The translations under genes and the position numbers were made by a program. This document shows, one piece after another, positions 41,882 through 53,281 of a stretch of DNA of 64,000 nucleotides. The stretch lies in the NCBI GenBank assembly GCA_003194525.1, contig NBIV01000067.1, positions 186,001-250,000 of the forward strand. Direction: 5' to 3'. This DNA is from Gracilariopsis chorda. Taxonomy: Eukaryota > Rhodophyta > Florideophyceae > Gracilariales > Gracilariaceae. How positions within the stretch are numbered: position 1 is the first letter of the stretch; every line of letters begins with the position of its first letter. The notes below the pieces were generated by a model. It was not told the origin of the DNA, did not search any database, and saw nothing but the letters and a program-made list of their open reading frames with translations.

Positions 41882-44800
41882 TTGGTAATGACCAAGAGAA
41901 ACTACAAGGTATATGCTGACCTTGGCCTTTCCAACCAGTTTATGGTGCGAGTTCTCACTGTTTTAGACACAGATGCAGGCCCGAACTTCATCGTTGAGTC
42001 GCTCCTGCCACCGTCGTTGCAGTCTCAGATCCGCCATGGCGTGATACCGGATGTCGCGGATGCGAATGATAACCCGTTATCAACGGTTGGGACAATCGAC
42101 CTGGTCGTGCGCCTTGGCTCCTTTCTTGTGAAACTCAACTTTATTGTTTGTCGGAAACTTGCCGCCCCTTTGATCTTGGGATGCGACTTCTGTGACAGAT
42201 TCGTCGATGCCATCAGGCTCCGTCTAAGACGTGTGGAAATGGAAGACGGCTCCTCCGTTTCGATCGTACGTCGTCCTCTACGACGTGCCTCGAAGAAACA
42301 CGTTCCATTACCTGTTGCGCAGGAACCCCCACCGGCTTCCCGGGACTCTACAAAGCTCCGCGTTGCCGCGTCTGTCCAACCTCCACCGGAATCTCAAGTT
42401 TGGGTACGAGTCACTTCCCGTCAACACGGTTTACGAGTAATTCAACCCCTTTCATCCTTATATGATAGGTATCAACTCGCCGTGGCGAATGGAGTAGCTC
42501 AAATTGAGCCCGACAAACCGTTCAACGTGCTGGTCGCCAATCTAGGCTCTACGCCCCAGTCACTGGTGAAAAATCAAGTCATTGGTTCGGTAATGCCCCA
42601 CCCCACCGCGATGGTTCCCACGAGAATGACGGCCGCCGATGTCCTCGGTCTCGTTCACTCTAAGGAGGGGGAGGACACTGCCGTCCAAATGCCGAAATGC
42701 TCGGATGCTAAGCCGGTTCCAACGAGTTACGACCGGATTGATCCCGTGAAAGAACTCGAGGAACTTGACCTCGGTCATGTGCTGGAATCGCACCGTGAAC
42801 GTCTCCGTGAGATGCTACGGAATTTCACCACGATTTGGGATGGCTCCCTAGAGGAGATTACTACAACGGAGCACCGGATTGACTTGCTACCTGATACCAG
42901 GCCGATCGCTCAGCACCCCTATAGGGCAGGCCCTAAAGCTCGAGAAGAGGAAGAATTCCAAGTGGAAAAGATGCTCCGAGCTGGAGTAATAGAACCGGCT
43001 CAGTCGCCGTGGACATCCCCAGTGGTACTGGCTCCGAAACGGGATGGATCCTGGCGCTTTTGCATCGACTACCGTCGACTGAACGCCGTAACCATCAAGG
43101 ATGTGTACCCGATCCCACGAATGGATGAGTACATCGATTCACTCGGACATGCTACCGTTTTCACGGCTCTAGACGCCAATTGGGGATACTGGCAGGTGCC
43201 CGTCAGGGAACAGGACCGCGACAAGACTGCTTTTGTCTGTCACTCCGGACTCTACCGTTTCAGACGGATGCCTTTTGGTTTGACCAATGCTCCCGCTACT
43301 TTCCAGCGTGCTATCGACATACTACTGGCTCGCTTCAAATGGCGTACATGCCTCGTCTATCTGGACGGTATCATAGTATTCTCAGGTAATCTGGATGACC
43401 ACCTCACACACGTGAGAGATATCATGACCACGCTACGTGAGGCTGGAGTTACTCTCAAGTTGAGGAAATTTGAGTTCTTTACAGATACAGTGAAGTATCT
43501 GGGCCACATAATCCACCCTGGGCGTGTGATGATCGAGGAAGCTCGAGTTAAGTCGCTCCGTCAAGCGAAGGAACCCGCCACTCAAACGGAACTACGCTCC
43601 TTTCTAAGATTAGTCAATGTCTATCGATGGTTTATCCCGAATTGCGCGGATATCTCAGCACCCTTGAACGCGCTCTTGCGGAAAAACCAACCACCGAAAT
43701 TGGAACCCTTTACGTCCGTCGAGACGAAGGCGTTTAACTCCCTCAAGGAGGCTGTAACATCAGCACCGATCTTATCGTTACTGAAACTCGGACTACCGTT
43801 TACCGTAGACACGGATGCTAGTGACTACCAAGTAGGTTGCGCTCTCTTTCAGACAACTCCCGAAGGAGAACGAACCCCTATTGGGTACTGGTCACGCTCA
43901 CTGAATGTTCACGAGCGGAATTACTCCGTCTCAGAGAAAGAGTGTCTTGCGGTTGTGAGGGCACTCTCCACTCTCCGCCCCTATCTTACGGGTGTGCACT
44001 TCACCGTTTACACGGATCACTCGTCATTACGATGGCTCATGACAGTCTCTGAACCGTCAGGCCGCTTAATGCGTTGGAAGCTCCGCCTTGCGGAATTCGA
44101 CTTCGAGGTGATCTACAAGAAGGGCACAAAGAACGCTCAGGCAGACGCGCTGTCGCGTTTACCCACGGATGGTGAAACTCTACCCGCTGGTGACGAGGAC
44201 ATTCCTTGCTTCGTCGTCGACGGTCAAGAACCGGAGGCCCCGGACCGTGAACCCGATAACTCGGATGAAGAACCGGAATCAGATGATGAACTGGACGCAC
44301 TACTCGTCTCGGACGATGCTCAGAAACTCCCACCGGGTAATTTCGTGCCAATACCCCCGGAGGAGATGGTCAGAGAAGAACAAGGTGATCCCTTCTGTAC
44401 TCAGATTCGCTCCAGACTTAATGGCGGTGCGCAACTCCCTTTCGAGGTGAACGATGTTGGATACCTCGTCAGGACGGTTCAAACAATCCCACAGGTAGTG
44501 GTACCGCATACTCTACAATCTAGAGTGCTGTACTTGTCGCACTATGCGAAACTTGGTGGACACGCCGGTGGACGGAAACTTTACCTCACGTTGCGACGGA
44601 GTTACTATTGGCCAGCCATGGCTGTGGACTGCTACGCGACTGTGCGGTCATGCAAGGAGTGTGCCAAAAACCGGGTCAAACTCCGGAAGCACTCAACGAA
44701 GTTGAAGTTATTTCCAGCACGGGCCCCTCTCGAGTTTGTCGCAATTGACCTCTTGGGACCGCTGCTCACCACAAAGCGTGGACATAAGTTTTTACTCGTT

Positions 44801-45970
44801 ATCACGGATCGTTTCTCCAAGTTGGTTCGCGCCGTACCTTTACGGAAGATATCCGCTTTCGCGGCGGCGCAAGCCTTCGTCACCCATTGGGTATTTGTCT
44901 ACGGACCACCGGTTAACATTCTATCCGATAACGGAAAGCAATTCGCATCGCGATTCTTTGAGGACGTGTGTCCGATTCTCGATATCAAGAATATGTTCAC
45001 AACGACCTACCACCCCCAGTGTAATGGGCAAGTCGAGCGGTTTAACCGAACGCTGTTAGCCTCTCTCCGTTCTTATGTTGCTGATCACCCCAAAACATGG
45101 GACCTGTACACTGACGCCTTGACGTTTGCGTATAACACACAGGTACACCGTACAACGGGTTTGACTCCATTTGAATTGGTACTTTCGCGTCATCCGCCCG
45201 CCGTAGCGTTGGAACCCCAGCCTACGCTGGCAAACTTCCCTTCCGTGAAGGATTATCGCCAACGATGGGAAGCGTGGCTTACGAAGTTAATCCCGGTCGC
45301 CCGGAGCTCCATGGCACGAGCACAGGCCGCGTACAAGCGTGATTTTGACTCTCGTGTACGAGGTGCAGCACCGCCAATTACGGAGGGTGACTACGTCTTC
45401 GTCCGTAAGGAGCACTGGAACCCTGATAAGGAGAAACGGCATAAGCTCTCACCCGTCGAGGACGGTCCCTACAAGGTCATATCAGTGGATAACGACACCT
45501 TAGTGGTGGAAATGAACGACGCTCATGAGCGGATTTCCCGCGATCGCGTTGTTATGGCACCGCCACCTTCCGTAGAGGTTGCTTACCAAGATGAAAACCA
45601 ACACACCCCAGTGGAACAACCCACATCTGTGGTTAACAGGCCTTCTGTGTTGCCACACCCTTCAAGGGGACTCTCAGACATACCGTCCTTATCGGACGCA
45701 GGCCCGAATGGCCTTTTTTCTCTAACGCCACCGCGCGGTGTCTATCCCTGCAGTTTGGGCGCTTCTACCACTCCCCATGCCGCTCCATCTAAGGAGGGGG
45801 AGGAGAACCCTAACTCTCGTCGGGAGACTGAAACCGTTTCGTCGCGTCATGACAACCGTGGTGCACGGACCTCCGGAAACATCGAAAAGGATAACATTGG
45901 ACCGAAAGTTCCGTCTACTGACGTGCCATCTTCGCATTTGCGCGCTACAGCTACCGCTGAACCCTCTTGA
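41882..45970 (+). other. pol region of gypsy element 1
   Basis: Domains in Ty3/gypsy order: aspartic protease (TVLDTDAGPNFI near the start, LILGCDFCDRFV), reverse transcriptase (WRFCIDYRRLNAVTIKDVYP, FRRMPFGLTNAPATFQRA), RNase H (FTVDTDASDYQVGCALFQ), and integrase with an HHCC zinc finger, the core (LDLLGPLL, YHPQCNGQVERFNRTLL) and a C-terminal GPYKVISVDNDTLVVE module. The order RT-RNase H-integrase marks Ty3/gypsy. The reading frame is long and continuous, in line with a young copy. Confidence 0.92.
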
Positions 45971-46060
45971 AGAAGTTCTACCGCATCTGCGCCAGATCGC
46001 ACTCCCCACCGGGATTCTAGTCGTCAAAATGCACCAAGCAGTGGGAAGTCTCTCGCCAAA

Positions 46061-47200
46061 GTGAAATCGTTGCAGGAAACTATTCGCGTTCGCGATAATG
46101 AACCGGCTGTGCCGTCGAGCGTTGATCCGCATTCCGTGGGTCACGGTTCTTCAACAACAGCTACGCTGGATAATGCAGAGCAGGCCCTCGCGGGATCCTC
46201 TGAGCCGATTACACCGGACGTGGTAACTCCTACTGCACGGCAGAAAACACCGGCCAGGCCGGGCAAGCACACCGTACAGGACGGAAGGAAAACGACCAGC
46301 AAGCTGGATTCTGGTTTAGAACCATCGCGCAGTCGCGAACTCACTCCCAGTGTCTCGGTTGATCCCGACAGTGTCGCCGAAGTCGCACCGGTCACTCCGG
46401 AAGGAAAGCACGTCAAAGACGGAAATACTTCGTCGCCGAAGCGAGACAACACACCGGCAGCACCGTTGCAACCACCCTCACGTGAGGAGGCGGAACGCAA
46501 CACGGCGCGGACAACCCTCGACCATCCGTTGCAAACGGCACGTGACCCCGACACCGTACGGACGGCAAAGGCACCAATTACCGCCCGAGGCGAGTCGACG
46601 CGTACTGTACGACGCACCGTGGTGCAACCGACTTCGTCGTCTGAAGCACCCCCGTCAACACGGATATGTACACACAAACCTGTGGTTCGCGACCCAGATG
46701 CTCATCTTTCAGATGCGTTAGAAGCCCCTCAAATGGTATCGTCAATAGAAGCCCCCTCAAGGAGTGAAGAAACCGCGAAGCGGGATACTTTAACCCACAG
46801 CAAGGGTCCCGATACGCACCATCAAGTGGTCGACGCAACCGGCCGTGCCGAGGACCTCCAGACCCGCGAAACGGATGAACCTACCCGGAAACCGGTTAAT
46901 GACCCCTCAAAGGGCATGTACAGGCAGTACCAAGCCATGCCCCTTCCGGGGAAGACTGTCCAACGCCCACCAGTGGTGGTAGAGCCTGCCGTGCAGGACG
47001 CGATAATGCGAACACGGCGAGGCCGGGAAGTCTACAAACAGGAGTTTGTTGTTGACCACATTGTAGAACATTCTTACCATCCAGATGGTTACATCCAGTA
47101 CCGCGTACGCTGGTACGGTTTCGGGCCCGAATATGATTCGGATGAGCCGATAGAGCACCTCCCACGTTCGAAAGTGGTTTCATATCATCGCAGAACGTGA
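46061..47200 (+). other. chromodomain-bearing region of gypsy element 1
   Basis: A Ser/Thr/Pro-rich, low-complexity stretch of about 300 residues is followed by a C-terminal chromodomain (FVVDHIVEHSYHPDGYIQYR, VRWYGFGPEYDSDEPIEHLP). In chromoviruses this domain trails the integrase and steers insertion to particular chromatin. Here a long linker separates it from the integrase. Confidence 0.85.
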
Positions 47201-47650
47201 AAGGGAATCCCGGCATCGGTGATAAACGCCCAAGTGGGATAAGCAAGCCACTGCGGTGGAAGGAAGGAAATGAAGGATCGAGTTGTGGGGTGGAAAGGAA
47301 GAAAGGAAAGGAAAGAAGAAGGAACACAAGTCAACTTGGGTTTTATTCGATACGATCGATGGAACACCGATTAGTCGAAGGACTACACTACGTCACAAGG
47401 TTGCACTCCCATGGTGAGGGAACATGCCCCCTTACGGGTTGGAACCGCCCCCACCTTAGTGGTTATTTCCCTGGAGTAAGGCTATCAGAGCATCCCGCAT
47501 CGCGGTGACATCGCCACTGGCCTCGTTACCTCCCAGCCCCACTTGGCGGAGGAACTGAGAGATCAAGGCAGCCTGACCCGCAGGGGCCACGTTCGCCTCA
47601 CCTGGCGTAGAGGACCCACCAGTGGGAAGACCGACCGACGGATTGGACGG

Positions 47651-49272
47651 CTAACTCGCAGGGGCGACTCCAGGAGCATCCATACCATATGGTTCTCCCT
47701 CCGCCTCGGCGTGACCGGCACCTTCGTCGGGCTCGTTGTCGAACATCGGATCCTCACCGTCGTAGACGTTGTAGTACTCCTCGGCGTCAACAAAACCGGT
47801 CGGATGCCCCTCGGGGATATATCTCGGTGCAAACCGGAGCTCGTTTGCTTCCTCCGCGGAGATCTCATGCCCCTCCCAAGGTTTGAAGTAGATGAAGTCA
47901 CCCGCGAGCGGAGTTCGACGCCCTGGCGACAGGTCCTGTATCCGGCTACCGGCAGTACGCCCACTCTGCTCTAGAGGAACTGAAGCCCAGTCAACCTGGT
48001 CGATGAAATCGAGGAGCCCCGCTACTTCGTCAGCGTTTGCCTCACCACCTAGTGGGATTCGTAAGTCCAGCGCTCGGATGGCGGCACGGACCCGCAACGG
48101 GATAAAACACAGTCTGTACTGGTCATAAACCTCCCAGAGGATGAAAGCCGCTGTGCGGACCGCCCATTCGGTGACCACCACGGACCAGAGCCCGGACTGA
48201 GGATCCTCGATGAGGTATGAGCCGTAATACGTGATCACGGGAGGCAACTCGATGTAGCAACCTCGGCACGCTTCGAGATGCGACCACCACGGTGGAATCG
48301 GAACGTACTGACCCCGTCGGTTGACCACGCGGATGCGTTCGACTTCTACGTTCTGATACGGAATCAAATACGCGAATCGGGACCGTGCTCGCCGCTCAAA
48401 GCGTATCATTGACAAGAAGTTGGCCCTCGCTAAGCGACTCATATAGCGGAATTCAGCCCGAATGATCGGTCGTGTCCAGCACACCGCGTCTTGGCGCGCT
48501 GCGGGAATGCTTCTCCACAAGAGTGGTTCCAAACCCGCGAGGCGGTTGAAATACCCCATTTCACCTTGGGTGCGATAAAATCCGATGTCGGAGCCCATAC
48601 CATCGGGGATGGGATACTCAAACGGAGCCCGGCGAAGCCGGTGATGAGCGAGTAAGACCAACGCCGCGTGCGCGGAAGCTGCTGATTCACGACCACGTCG
48701 GATTACCGTGTGCACGGGTATCGCTACGCGATTGCGCCAATCCCACGAAGTGGTCACGATTGCCGGAACGTCACCGGGAGCATTCCGTTTCCATCGGTAT
48801 ACATCGCCAGAAGCGCATCATTGAACACCGCAGTTGGGTGGAACCACGGCGCCAGCCGGAGAGTCATCGCATGTTGCGAAGGCTGCAGCCCGACCAGCAT
48901 GTCGTACGAGGGCCATGCTGCCATTAGATACCCTCCCGTGGGAGCCGCACTCGCATTTCCGCCTGTTTGTTGCGAAGGAGTCGAGAGACCGCTCTGCGGT
49001 AGAGGCACGGAATGAAATCCGGAGAAGTACTGTAACGGTATGTTGCTGCCGGCATTGTCGTTGTTGTTGCTGTTGTTGTTGTTCATCGTAGATGAAGGAA
49101 GCCGAGTAATCGAAGAAGAAGGCCGTGAAAGCGTATGTGTTGTTGGAAGAACCTCGGAAGAGTTGGTCGCAGATTCGCTGTTCGCAGCTAGGTGCTCGTT
49201 ACCCAGAGTGGGATGGAGAACCGGCGAGCCGGACTTACATTTAAGGACCTTGCCCGGTGCTTCCGTCGCCAT
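47651..49272 (-). other. antisense reading-frame block of gypsy element 1
   Basis: Between the chromodomain and the 3' LTR the opposite strand carries long open frames covering about 540 codons. The first part is Asn/Ser-rich (a MNNNNSNNNDNAGSN run). The second part is rich in aromatic and Arg residues (YGSYLIEDPQSGLWSVVVTE, EVYDQYRLCFIPLRVRAAIR). No known domain is recognised. Neither gag nor pol needs this DNA. An accessory antisense gene, as in some plant gypsy families, or a captured host sequence are the likely explanations. Confidence 0.6.
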
Positions 49273-49307
49273 CGTGGATGTCGTATTCGCACCTCAGGAG
49301 GGGGATA

Positions 49308-50210
49308 TGAAGTGCAATCCTCAAGGAGGAAGACTCATCGATGCCCTGTGGACTTGGTGTTTTTGCCACTTTCGCGTGTTTATGATTACTACCGCTACTA
49401 GCGGGTGTCTCAGCCCTCAGCGGATCCGCGCTGTGCGCCAGGTGCACACCTGTGCATGCACCGTGTGCCGCCCAAGGCGTGAGTGGACCACGTGTGACAC
49501 GGATAGTCAAGAGGAGGTTGGCACCACGGTGTGGACATTTAGTTAAATTATATTTATTATTTATTATTTATCTACGCTACAGTAGGGAGATTACTACACT
49601 ATATAGTGGCTCGGCGACCTCGCCCTGACACTGAGTAAACTTTCCCAACCAGGGTTCTTGGCTCTAAGTCTTTTCCGCTTTCGCGAGTTTTCTACACTAC
49701 TCGGAGGTAAAGCCGCGTTACTAACGGTAGACCTATCCACCCTGCGTCACTAGGAGTATCACCGCCTTAGGCACTTGTCACTTAGTTCACCACCACCGTG
49801 TTCTCTCCCCTGTATAGGGTTTCTTTTGTACCTTTTTCCGTGGTCCCGTTGGCCCACACCCCTGTCGCCCCCAATCGGGCATCCCCCGTACTCCCCTTAC
49901 CCCACTCTAGTGGTTCCTACCCCTTTGTGTGGTTGCTCGTCACCGCTGACGCGTGTCTCTCGTGCCGGTATCCCGTGACGTCTTCCCCCACTTACGTGGA
50001 CTCGTACTCCTTGGAAAGGCTGCTTTCCCATTCGTGGTGATCCTAATCCTACCGTTTCAACTCTCCCCGCTTGGCGTGAGGGTGAGCCTTGGCTTTACAA
50101 CCCGACTTCGTCGTGCTCATCCGGAGAGGCTCCGTTCGCTGTGTTACCCTCCAGAGGGGAAGATTCCGAACGTCTTCGTGTGTTGTCCCGCTTGCGGGTG
50201 TTGCACTACA
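49308..50210 (+). repeat. 3' LTR of gypsy element 1
   Basis: 903 bp, about 97% identical by eye to the 5' LTR, followed by GAGAA, the second copy of the target duplication. Confidence 0.95.
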
Positions 50211-50211
50211 G

Positions 50212-52668
50212 AGAATTAGGTTTATTGCGAGTAACACCCTTGTGTTTTCCGCTACGGGCCGTGGGCAGGATGGGCAGATGGAATGGAACTCGCAGCGAGA
50301 CCAGACGCAACAGCTTGGGGATTTCAAGCAGCTATCTTTAACAGACACGAAGAAAGTATTTTTCGTTCCGCTTCATCTCCTTGCTAATTTAGATGATGAT
50401 CCATACGGTACATCTGAAAATGACAATGGCCTGAAGATGCTAAGCGCTAGGAAAGTGGACAAGGAGGGACACTCTGCGGATGCTGTGGCTGATGAACTGT
50501 TCAGGATTGTGCTCGCCTTGCGTTTTACACGTCGAGGAGAATCTCAACTTGATTCGGTTCGTCGCTTATTTGAGGTGCTAACGGAGGATCGTGGGGAGGG
50601 CACCACCAACAATTGCACAGTCACTACGGACAGATGCTACGTTAAGGCGTCTTGTATGGAGATATTGACAGAATTGGGGTTCAGCTCAGTATGTTTAATG
50701 CCCAACCACCTACTCCACGTTCATTCACTTGCTGCTTCTTCGTACCTCAACCCTAGCAGTGGTGATGTCAAGGAAGGTCAGGAAATGGGCAAGGCGACTG
50801 GGAATGTGCTCGCCGTGGATACAAGCGAAAACGGGGATGATGGGATTGCTTCCAACGTTCAATTGGACAGAAGGCGAGGTTTTGTTGTGATCGAGAACCC
50901 ACAGCTTGGACCGAAGGCTTTTTTTGCGACGAAAAATATTGGAACCTCCGGTACATGCGTTGTTGCGCAGAATAAAACTACTGCAATGGCTGTTTGGTCA
51001 CAGGGAATGGAGAAGTTTGCGAAGCTTCTGAGGTTTATGTACACTGTTCTCACGTCTTTGCAAGAAAGTTTGAACTTATGGATAGCTGTTGCTAAGCCAA
51101 ACTACTCGCTTAACAAAGTTCTTTATACTCGGCGAAGCATTGAAGGAGGGCAAGTCTCCGAGCTGAAGACAAAACTGGAACAGGTGATTGAAAGTACCTG
51201 CGTGCCTCTCACCGTCCGACAAAGATGCGCAGATTGGTTTTTGCTTCGTCAGGGTAGCGTGACGGGCACTAACGATGGCTTGAAGCTGCTTAGCAGTGAG
51301 ACGGCAGAGTCTGCGCTGGGGATTGTTGGTTCGCGTCGGGAGAGCACTTTAGAAGATTGGTTTAAGCTTTCGTATGACGCACGGTTTTCATCTAAGAGGT
51401 CTACGGAGGCTATTATTCGTGGCACAGCGAACGAGGACGCAGTGCTAGCCACATTGCGTGCCCTTCCATTTGTAGAAAACGTTTTCGAGGCCGGTTGGCT
51501 AGCTCAGAAAGACGCCCCCCACCTCGCTTGCTCTCCTGACGGCATAGTGCTCCTCAAGAAGGCTACTTTGCATTGTTTCAGTTCTGCTGTTGCTTCTGAT
51601 GCAGGTCCAGTCCGTAGTTCAGATAACACTTTTGTACTTGGGACAGTTGAGATCAAGACGCGTGTCGCTGTATCATTGCTCGGACAGAGCGTCACGGTAT
51701 CGAAATCGGAACAGGTACTGTGTGAACTTGTAGATGCCCAGTTTCATACCTACTTTCCCGAAGATCACATGGCTCAGATTTTGCACCATCTTTTGGTGCC
51801 TGGCCTCAGCTGTGCTGTTTACGTTGCCGCCACAGAGACTGGTATCCTATAAATCGTTTTGATTATGATTCCTATGTCATTTCAAATGAATTGCCATGAG
51901 ACTAATAAGTCTTTAGTTGCACCCTTTGTTGCCTGGGCGTACGAAGAAGATACAGGTATTCTGCCCTTTGTTTCTACATCACTGCACTCTACAATTACGA
52001 CACGGCTGGATTTTTGGCGCATGATCTCTGGGCATGTCAGGGTGAATGGTGCATTTTTGCTGCTCAAATTTAAGCATGCTGCGCAGTCGTTCTACTCTAA
52101 AACAAAGGCGGGAGTTGATGGAGCCACACAGCAGAGCACGCTTCTGCACAGCTCTACTTCCCCTTTTAAGTGGGAACAGAAGAAAATGTCGCAGACTCTC
52201 GAAACAATTCCCATCTAAGTTTTCTTTGCCTCGCCCATGTTTGAACGGCAAAATGTTTTGGACTCTGAAGAGACTTTTAAGTCTATTGACAACTTCAGAA
52301 ATCTTATGAACAAGGTTCATGCTACTGCCTATTTTATGTATGATTTGTAAAAAGAGCTTTTATGCTATGCTGATTCAGTGGAAGTTAAGGAAGGGCAGGA
52401 AGACGTTACCGACAACGAGCCGCTTCCCAAAACAGAAGCTGCAAGGCTAATTGCTATTGCCCAAGCACGATTATGAAAACTAATGCTGCTTTTCAATAGT
52501 TAAGATGGTGTAGAGGTTCGCTTGAGTATTTCCAGTCATGTTCCGAAGCAAGGAAGAATGTTGTATTGCGCCATGTGCGGCCAACACAAGGGCAAATGGA
52601 GAGGGCATCGCTATTCCTATTTCTGTCCTATTTGCAACGCTCAGTTGTGTGTAAGGACATACCCAGTC
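50212..52668 (+). pseudogene. transposase-like protein with YqaJ-type nuclease domain and zinc ribbon (main part)
   Basis: The long open frame to 51852 has three zones. An N-terminal zone (FVPLHLLANLDDDPYG, then TTDRCYVKASCMEILTELGF near 50625) resembles the second-Asp region of piggyBac-type DDE transposases. A middle zone has AVWSQGMEKFAKLLRFMYTV. A C-terminal zone matches YqaJ nucleases of the PD-(D/E)XK fold: LLRQGSVTGTNDG, then GTANEDAVLATL, then CSPDGIV (about 51530) and VEIKTR (about 51646). Beyond 51852, after stops and frame changes, 52540-52665 reads CAMCGQ...YFCPICNAQLC, a zinc ribbon like the Cys-rich tail of piggyBac transposases. The gene runs straight into gypsy element 2 at 52669 and resumes at 62168. 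The upstream 120 bp of the open frame are LTR sequence, so the true start is lost or lies left of 38558. Confidence 0.6.
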
Positions 52669-53232
52669 TGGTACAGCCAGTGGTGAGCACAACGTTGGTA
52701 AAATAGGACTTTTAGATTCGAACTAACAGATGGGTTCCAATAGGTGGTCGTCTCCCTAATATAGAAGCAGCGACCAGGGAAATCCTGAAAAGAGATCTGC
52801 AAGAACTAAACGGAGAGTGGGTTCTCTGGGCGGACGATAATCCTACAGGCACTGCTAAGGGATACGCTCGGTATCGGCTGCTTCGAAAGCACACCTAGAT
52901 GATGTCGCAATAGTGTAAATGAAGGTGAGTATCACGAGGTTGAACCAGAGGAACTAGAACAAGCCTGGAGGGTGCTTGGTTTACTTCTCCGGAGGTGGAG
53001 CTTCCAGCGGCGCACTATATACAGTGCCGCGAGCTGACCTCGTCGGAAACTCTCTACTGTACCCTATAAAAACCTAAGATAGGTTATTCTACCTAATTGG
53101 ATTACAGTCTGCTAGACCAATTTCTCTGGAGTGGTGTGCCACGTGGCACCAGTTTGAAAATACGAGTTCCCCGTTAGGAATCTTCCGTAATAGCCCATCC
53201 TTAGGAGCATGCATAGTACCCGCTGTACTACA
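52669..53232 (-). repeat. 3' LTR of gypsy element 2 (element orientation)
   Basis: It begins TGGTACAGCCAGTGG and ends TACTACA on the plus strand. It shares the block TACCTAATTGGATTACAGTC and long flanks with 61601-62167. Confidence 0.88.
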
Positions 53233-53281
53233 TACCCCCTTCCTTGGATTGCACCACGTCCTCGAGGTTCATCATGCCTAG

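Larger units (their letters stand above)
38558..50210 (+). mobile_element. Ty3/gypsy LTR retrotransposon with chromodomain, element 1 (fossil, nearly whole)
   Basis: Two direct 903-bp LTRs (38558-39460 and 49308-50210) start TGAAGTGCAATCC and end TTGCACTACA. They are flanked by a perfect 5-bp target duplication, GAGAA. I count about 25 differences between the LTRs by eye, near 3%, so the insertion is fairly young. Parts in order are LTR, primer-binding site, gag, pol, chromodomain region, an antisense block, LTR. Most parts can be read as long open frames. A few interruptions (about two to four) suggest it is no longer intact. It landed next to the transposase/YqaJ gene. Confidence 0.95.
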
